NCBI RefSeq assembly: GCF_030150285.1
Contig: NZ_JASLGE010000063.1
Span: 1 to 64,000 of the forward strand
Origin: Pseudomonas sp.
Lineage (GTDB): Bacteria; Pseudomonadota; Gammaproteobacteria; Pseudomonadales; Pseudomonadaceae
Direction: 5' to 3'
Length of the DNA stretch: 64,000 nt
Shown: positions 59,397-64,000 of the stretch, piece after piece
Numbering within the stretch: the first letter of the stretch is position 1
Layout: every line of letters starts with the position of its first letter
Position numbers and translations under genes: made by a program
Notes under the pieces: model-generated
Databases searched by the model: none
What the model was told of the DNA's origin: nothing
Seen by the model: only the letters and a program-made list of their open reading frames with translations

Positions 59397-59441
59397 TTAA
59401 CCGCGGCGACCGCTCCCCCAACATCAAGCCATCGCGGTTAA
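59397..59441. other. 9-bp inverted repeat between aldehyde dehydrogenase and porin genes
   Basis: TTAACCGCG (59397-59405) and CGCGGTTAA (59433-59441) are exact complements with a 27-nt spacer. This could be an operator for a dimeric regulator or a weak hairpin ending the dehydrogenase message. The function is open. Confidence 0.45.
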
Positions 59442-59473
59442 CGCCAGGTGCCCTGCGCAACAACTTGAGCCCA

Positions 59474-60907
59474 TTATTCGAAGTGGTTGACCACCGTCTT
59501 GGTCACGATGAATTCGTCCATCGCCATAAGGCCTTTCTCGCGGCCATGCCCGCTCTTGCGAATACCCCCGAATGGCAATTCAACACCGCCGCCTGCGCCA
59601 TAGCAGTTAATGAACACTTGACCGCCTTCGAGCCGTCTTGCCATGCGCTGCTGACGACCGCCATTTTCTGTCCATACGGAGGCGACCAGGCCATAATCCG
59701 TGCCATTGGCCAGTGCGACAGCATCATCCTCATCGTCAAACGGCAGCACCGCCAACACCGGCCCAAAGACCTCTTCATGGGCAAGCTTGTGGTCACGAGG
59801 AACGGGGCCGAAGACCACCGGGCGCACGTAATAACCGGCCTGAGGCAGGTCAGCGTCCATTTGAGCGCGGGCCAGTACCGGTAGCCCCGAGTCTTCACAT
59901 TCCTTGATGAACTGCTGAACACGGCCGTACTGCGCTTTGGTGATGATCGGCCCACAATCCGGGTTGGTTTCTGGCAAGCCAACACGCATGTGCGAAAAGC
60001 GTTCGGCGATCAGCTTGACCGCTTTGTCGTAAATCGACCGCTGGATCAACACCCGGCTGCCCGCAGAGCAGGTCTGGCCAGCGTTCTGGATAATGGCACC
60101 GACCAGAATCGGCACCGCCTTGTCCAGGTCAGCATCGTCGAAAACCACCTGAGGGCATTTGCCGCCCAACTCCAGCACGCATTTCACATAGTGGGTAGCC
60201 GCCGCTGTCTGAATCGCAATCCCCACCTCAGGCGAGCCGGTGAAGGTGATCAGGTTGATGCCGGGGTGCCCCGCCAGTGCCGCACCGGCTTCGCGGCCAA
60301 AGCCGGTGACGATGTTCAACGCACCCGCCGGCAGCCCGGCCTCATGGGCAATTTCAGCCACGCGCAGGGCCGTCAGGCACGCGTCTTCAGCCGGTTTGAT
60401 AACCGACGCATTACCGGTGGCCAGTGCGGGAGCCAAGGTGCGGCCCAAGGTCTGAGCCGGGTAGTTCCAAGGAATGATATGACCCACAACACCGCAAGGT
60501 TCACGCACCACACTGACGGAATAACCCGACAGGTAAGGGATGACCTCACCGTGCACCTTGTCGGCAGCCCCCCCGTAAAATTCAAAGTAGCGGGCCAGGG
60601 CTTCAATGTCTTTGCGCGCCAGAGCAAGCGGCTTGCCGGTATCTTTCGCTTCGATGGCCGACAGCTCATCAATATGATCCAGCACGCCCTGACCGATGCG
60701 GACCAGCACCCTGCCGCGTTCAGCGGCCGAGAACTGACCCCATGGGCCGCTCAGCGAAGCCCTGGCGGCGACCACCGCTGCATCGATATCCGCGGGCAAA
60801 CCGCGACCGATTTCAGCGTAGGCCTCTCCGGTCACCGGCGAGTAAACAGGGATTGTCTGCCCACTGGATGCCGGTGTTTTTTTACCATTGATAAACATCA
60901 TGCTCAT
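59474..60907 (-). CDS. aldehyde dehydrogenase (NAD(P)-dependent)
   Basis: Protein of 477 residues with the NAD-binding VGHIIPWNYPAQTLGRTLAPALA, the catalytic Glu in LELGGKCPQVVF and the catalytic Cys in NAGQTCSAGSR. The start at 60907 is 8 nt after GGAG; the frame continues to 60997. It resembles betaine/2-ketoglutarate-semialdehyde-type dehydrogenases. In this locus it would oxidise an aldehyde or semialdehyde released from the CoA-ester or keto-deoxy-acid branch. Confidence 0.9.
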   Translation of the reverse strand: MSMMFINGKKTPASSGQTIPVYSPVTGEAYAEIGRGLPADIDAAVVAARASLSGPWGQFSAAERGRVLVRIGQGVLDHIDELSAIEAKDTGKPLALARKDIEALARYFEFYGGAADKVHGEVIPYLSGYSVSVVREPCGVVGHIIPWNYPAQTLGRTLAPALATGNASVIKPAEDACLTALRVAEIAHEAGLPAGALNIVTGFGREAGAALAGHPGINLITFTGSPEVGIAIQTAAATHYVKCVLELGGKCPQVVFDDADLDKAVPILVGAIIQNAGQTCSAGSRVLIQRSIYDKAVKLIAERFSHMRVGLPETNPDCGPIITKAQYGRVQQFIKECEDSGLPVLARAQMDADLPQAGYYVRPVVFGPVPRDHKLAHEEVFGPVLAVLPFDDEDDAVALANGTDYGLVASVWTENGGRQQRMARRLEGGQVFINCYGAGGGVELPFGGIRKSGHGREKGLMAMDEFIVTKTVVNHFE

Positions 60908-61037
60908 AGTGATTGCTCCAGAGATACGCAATAGGTCGGCCAGGAGGCAAACGTGCCTGCGCATGGCCTCGCGGTTACCAATCGCATGTGCGCGCAACCC
61001 GCGGAGGGCGCAGCATGCTCATCGACCGGCGGGTAAA

Positions 61038-61865
61038 TTATTCAAGCCCTTGGCTGTCAACCAGCCGTTGCGCCTGCCTGATCACAGGGGCATCCACCAT
61101 TCGTCCGTCCAGGCGAAATGCGCCAGCCGATTGAGTACGTGCGGCCTCGATAACCCGGCGTGCCCAGTCCAGTTCTTCGGGGTTCGGCGAAAACGCCTGG
61201 TTAACCGGCCCCACCTGCGCCGGGTGGATGCACAGCATGCCGCACATCCCCATGTCCCGACCTTCACCCGCCATCTGTGCAAGGCCTTCAAGGTCTCCGA
61301 TGTGCGTGAAAATCGTGTCCAGCGGCTTGGCCAGCCCCGCGTTGACGGACGCGAGAAGCATCGCGTAGCGAACGTGATCCATCACCTTGTGCGCGGCGTT
61401 GCTGCCCGCCTTCAGGCCAAGATCAAAGCCCAAATCCAGCGCACCAAAGGTCAAGCGCTCAACCCCCGCTGCGCCCGCAATTTCGGCAATAGCCAACACC
61501 CCTTGGGCGCTTTCAATCAGCGGCCACAGCGGCTTGCCACAGCGGGCCACGGCCTCGAGCTGAGCCTTGCTTTCGGCCTTCGGCAACATCACCGCGACCA
61601 CTCCGGGGCAGGTTGTGCAAAAGGCTAAATCGGCCAGGTGCTCTGGATGCCCGACCGCGTTGATGCGCACAGCAACACGCACATCCGGTCGATCATTGAG
61701 GTAGGCCGCCAGGTGGCTGCGAGCGAGCGCCTTGAGGGCTTCTTCTACGGCGTCCTCAAAGTCCACGATCATACGATCCGCCCCCGTGGCGAGCGCTTTG
61801 TCAAAACGCTCTGGGCGGCTGCCCGGTACGAACAGTGCAGACCTGATCGGGTTAAGCGATATCAT
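61038..61865 (-). CDS. HpcH/HpaI (CitE-like) CoA-ester lyase
   Basis: TIM-barrel lyase of 275 residues, with RSALFVPGSRPERFDKAL, the metal-binding acidic block VDFEDAVEE, MLPKAES, LIESAQGVLAI and the C-terminal IHPAQVGPVNQAFSP. Relatives cleave malyl-, citramalyl- or similar beta-hydroxyacyl-CoAs. The ATG shares one base with the stop of the CoA-transferase gene (TAATG). The two enzymes thus probably act in sequence. Confidence 0.9.
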   Translation of the reverse strand: MISLNPIRSALFVPGSRPERFDKALATGADRMIVDFEDAVEEALKALARSHLAAYLNDRPDVRVAVRINAVGHPEHLADLAFCTTCPGVVAVMLPKAESKAQLEAVARCGKPLWPLIESAQGVLAIAEIAGAAGVERLTFGALDLGFDLGLKAGSNAAHKVMDHVRYAMLLASVNAGLAKPLDTIFTHIGDLEGLAQMAGEGRDMGMCGMLCIHPAQVGPVNQAFSPNPEELDWARRVIEAARTQSAGAFRLDGRMVDAPVIRQAQRLVDSQGLE

Positions 61866-63070
61866 TAAATTGCCCCTTCAGATCGCAGCGCTTCAATTTG
61901 CGCAGTCGAACGCCCCAACGCACTGAGAATGGCATCGGTGTGTTGGCCCAGCGCCGGAATGGCATCCATGCGCGGTGTGAACGCACTGTTTGCACCGGGG
62001 GGTAACAGCGCAGGCAAGCTGCCCGCCGGGCTTTGCACCTCAACCCAGCGCCCACGCGCTTTTAGCTGCGGGTGCTGCCACACACCTTTCATGTCGTTGA
62101 CCTTGGCGTTGGCAATCTGCGCGGTTTCCAGGCGCTCAACGACTTCGTCGATGGTCAGCGTAGAAAAGGCTTGCACGATGATCGCCCGCAACGCGTCACG
62201 GTTTTCCGAGCGACGTGCGTTGGCAGAGAACCGCTCTTCGCTTTTCAGCTCAGGTTGCAACAGCACATGCAGGCAGAACTGCTCCCACTCGCGCTCATTC
62301 TGCAAGCCGAGCATCACGGTATTACCGTCGCCCACCGCAAAGGGGCCATAAGGGTAAATCGTCGAATGCGACGCACCCGCGCGCGCCGGTTGCGGCGCAT
62401 CGTTGTAGGCGTAATAAAGGGGGTAGCCCATCCACTCGACCAGGCTTTCCAGCATGCTCACGTCAATACGGCTGCCCAACCCCGTTTTTTCGCGAAGCAT
62501 CAGTGCCGACAAAATATTGGTGTAGGCATACATCCCCGCAGCGATGTCTGCAATCGAACAGCCGGCCTTGGCCAGGTCGCCTTCTTCAGGGCCACCCGTG
62601 ACCGACAAGAAACCGCCTTCACTTTGAATCAGAAGGTCGTAGGCCTTTTTCTTCTCATACGCGCCACCCTCGCCATACCCCGAGATGTCGCACACGATCA
62701 GTTGAGGAAAACGCTCATGCAGCGCCTCAAACGAGAGCCCCATGCGCGCCGCTGCACCGGGTGCCAGGTTTTGCACCAGAACGTCCGCCGAACCCAGCAA
62801 CTCCAGGAGCACATCCTGGGCACCGGGCTTTTTCACATCCAGCGTCAGGCTTTCTTTCGAGCGGTTGGTCCAGACAAAATGCGAGGCCAGGCCATTGGTC
62901 CGCGTGTCATACGCACGCGCAAAATCGCCCACACCGGGTCTCTCGACCTTGATCACACGCGCACCCAGGTCAGCGAGCTGACGGGTACAAAAAGGGGCTG
63001 CGATAGCGTGTTCAAGACTGACCACGGTAATGCCATCAAGCGGCCGCACATTGGGGATTACGCTATTCAT
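61865..63070 (-). CDS. CaiB/BaiF family CoA-transferase
   Basis: Class III CoA-transferase of 401 residues with the N-terminal motif VVSLEHAIAAPFCTRQLADLGARVIKVE-type start, the catalytic Asp175 in CSIADIAAG, and GLGSRIDVSMLESL. It probably moves CoA from succinyl-CoA or acetyl-CoA onto a dicarboxylic or hydroxy acid that the coupled lyase then splits. The GGAG ribosome-binding site is clear. Confidence 0.92.
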   Translation of the reverse strand: MNSVIPNVRPLDGITVVSLEHAIAAPFCTRQLADLGARVIKVERPGVGDFARAYDTRTNGLASHFVWTNRSKESLTLDVKKPGAQDVLLELLGSADVLVQNLAPGAAARMGLSFEALHERFPQLIVCDISGYGEGGAYEKKKAYDLLIQSEGGFLSVTGGPEEGDLAKAGCSIADIAAGMYAYTNILSALMLREKTGLGSRIDVSMLESLVEWMGYPLYYAYNDAPQPARAGASHSTIYPYGPFAVGDGNTVMLGLQNEREWEQFCLHVLLQPELKSEERFSANARRSENRDALRAIIVQAFSTLTIDEVVERLETAQIANAKVNDMKGVWQHPQLKARGRWVEVQSPAGSLPALLPPGANSAFTPRMDAIPALGQHTDAILSALGRSTAQIEALRSEGAI

Positions 63071-63167
63071 CGGTGTAACTCCGTTTGGCTACCAGGCCAA
63101 GCTCGGCAACCTGGTTTCTATGCAACCGAAACCAGGCAGAGGGCCCCAGATATCCGAAGGCCTTTAT

Positions 63168-64000
63168 TCACTGGGCGAAGTTGGAACCATCAGACAGCAG
63201 CGTCACCATGTCCGGGATCGTCGCTTGCGGATCAGCTACCCGCTTGGCTTGCTCGTAGGTGCTGCGAACGCTTTCAGCGTTCTGATGGAAGGCACCCATT
63301 TCGCTTGCCATGGTGGTGTAGTAGGTCATGTCTTTGAGCGCGTTGCTGATGTAGAAACGGAAACCGTTTTCATCACCGGTCTCCAGGAACGGACGGAAGC
63401 GCTCAAGCACCACGCTGTTACCGCCGCCTTTACCCAGCACCTCCAGCAACACCTCTGAAGAGATCCCTGCATTTTTCGCGCACGCAGCGGCCTCTGCCAA
63501 AACGGCCGAGAACCCCAGGGAGACAAAGTTGTGAATCAGCTTGAGCTGGTGACCAGAACCCACATCACCGGCGTACACGACGTTTTCCGTGTAGCTGTTG
63601 AGGATCGGCAGAACCTGCTCATAGATCTCATGGCGACCGCCAACGGTCAGGTTCAAACGGCCTTGCGCAGCTTCTTTGGGGGTGCGCGTCATCGGTGCGT
63701 CGATAAAGAAGGCGTCGCGCTTCTCAACTTCGACGGCAATGCGTTTGGTCGAAGAGGGAATGGCCGTTGAGCAGTCGATGATGATGGTGCCGGGTTTGAT
63801 CCCTTCCAGCAGGCCGCCCTCACGGAACAGAACGTCTTCAACCTCTGGAGTGCCGGTGACACAGAGAATGACTACGTCGACTTGGGAAGCCAACGATGAA
63901 AGACTTGAAGAAGACGTCGCGCCGGCGGCCAGCAGTGCGTCGAGAGGCTGGTTACCAGGGTGCTCAAACAGCACCATTGAGAAGCCTTGCTTGAGGATAT
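63168..64000 (-). CDS. HIBADH-family dehydrogenase, 5' end beyond the window
   Basis: The C-terminal 270 or so residues of a second beta-hydroxyacid dehydrogenase. The coding frame stays open to the window edge, and the nucleotide-binding GxGxMG start is missing because the gene is cut there. The catalytic Lys lies in GSGHQLKLIHN. The substrate loop reads DAPMTRTPKEAAQG instead of DAPVSGG, so its substrate probably differs from that of the paralogue at 54636. The gap to the CoA-transferase gene is 97 nt. Confidence 0.88.
   Translation of the reverse strand, partial: ILKQGFSMVLFEHPGNQPLDALLAAGATSSSSLSSLASQVDVVILCVTGTPEVEDVLFREGGLLEGIKPGTIIIDCSTAIPSSTKRIAVEVEKRDAFFIDAPMTRTPKEAAQGRLNLTVGGRHEIYEQVLPILNSYTENVVYAGDVGSGHQLKLIHNFVSLGFSAVLAEAAACAKNAGISSEVLLEVLGKGGGNSVVLERFRPFLETGDENGFRFYISNALKDMTYYTTMASEMGAFHQNAESVRSTYEQAKRVADPQATIPDMVTLLSDGSNFAQ

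Noticed and set aside
1..64000. tRNA or rRNA genes
   Set aside because: I looked for T-loop and acceptor-like patterns in the gaps and saw none; no structured RNA gene can be supported by eye.

Overview
The window is a chromosomal segment of a Pseudomonas, most likely from the P. fluorescens lineage. This is inferred from the gene order and from the repeats. From memory, the order miaB-phoH-like-ybeY-corC-lnt / leuS-lptE-holA / lipAB-dacA-rlpA-mltB-rodA-mrdA-rlmH-rsfS-nadD-proA / ubiX-mpl / eutBC / ppa matches the arrangement in P. aeruginosa. REP/REPIN repeats of the GTAGGAnCGAGC-type occur at three or more sites. No database search was possible.

Layout. 1-5.4 kb: miaB and the ybeZ-ybeY-corC-lnt group on the plus strand (tRNA thiomethylation, rRNA maturation, lipoprotein acylation). 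5.5-6.6 kb: two minus-strand genes (a DUF218 protein and a small unknown). 6.9-12.9 kb: leuS, lptE, holA, arfA and a lipoprotein lytic transglycosylase. arfA carries an intrinsic terminator inside its own reading frame. 12.9-13.3 kb: a REPIN and other repeats. 13.3-25.7 kb: a long minus-strand block for lipoylation (lipB-lipA), cell-wall elongation and remodelling (dacA, rlpA, mltB, rodA, mrdA, ldcA), ribosome factors (rlmH, rsfS), NAD synthesis (nadD) and proline synthesis (proA). 25.9-32.2 kb: mpg, a DedA-PAP2 fusion, a LON-domain protein, a holin-like LrgA/LrgB pair, a MORN-repeat clan-CD peptidase lipoprotein and a small dehydrogenase. 32.3-37.5 kb: a visibly AT-richer four-gene chaperone-usher fimbrial cluster that looks inserted. 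37.5-39.8 kb: a lipoprotein, ubiX and mpl. 39.9-47.5 kb: an ethanolamine-utilisation module without microcompartment genes: a sigma-54 activator, aldehyde dehydrogenase, permease and EutB/EutC. It has two textbook -24/-12 promoters and an enhancer-like dyad. 47.8-50.9 kb: a DedA protein, mtfA, ppa and an orphan self-cleaving phage-type repressor.

51.4-64 kb is an accessory catabolic locus that I do not recognise as a whole. One minus-strand unit encodes a PdxA-like dehydrogenase, a HIBADH-family dehydrogenase, an ACS-type MFS permease and an IlvD/Edd sugar-acid dehydratase. A divergent LysR regulator follows. A second minus-strand unit encodes a HIBADH-family dehydrogenase cut by the window end, a CaiB/BaiF CoA-transferase, an HpcH/HpaI-type CoA-ester lyase, an aldehyde dehydrogenase and an OprD-family porin. 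Read together, they suggest uptake (porin, permease), dehydration and oxidation of a hydroxylated organic acid, then CoA activation and retro-aldol cleavage. The PdxA-like protein lacks the motif that contacts the substrate phosphate in true PdxA, and no kinase is present. The substrate is therefore probably not phosphorylated and remains unknown. Crc/Hfq-type A-rich motifs sit at the ribosome-binding sites of the porin and the permease, which suggests catabolite repression.
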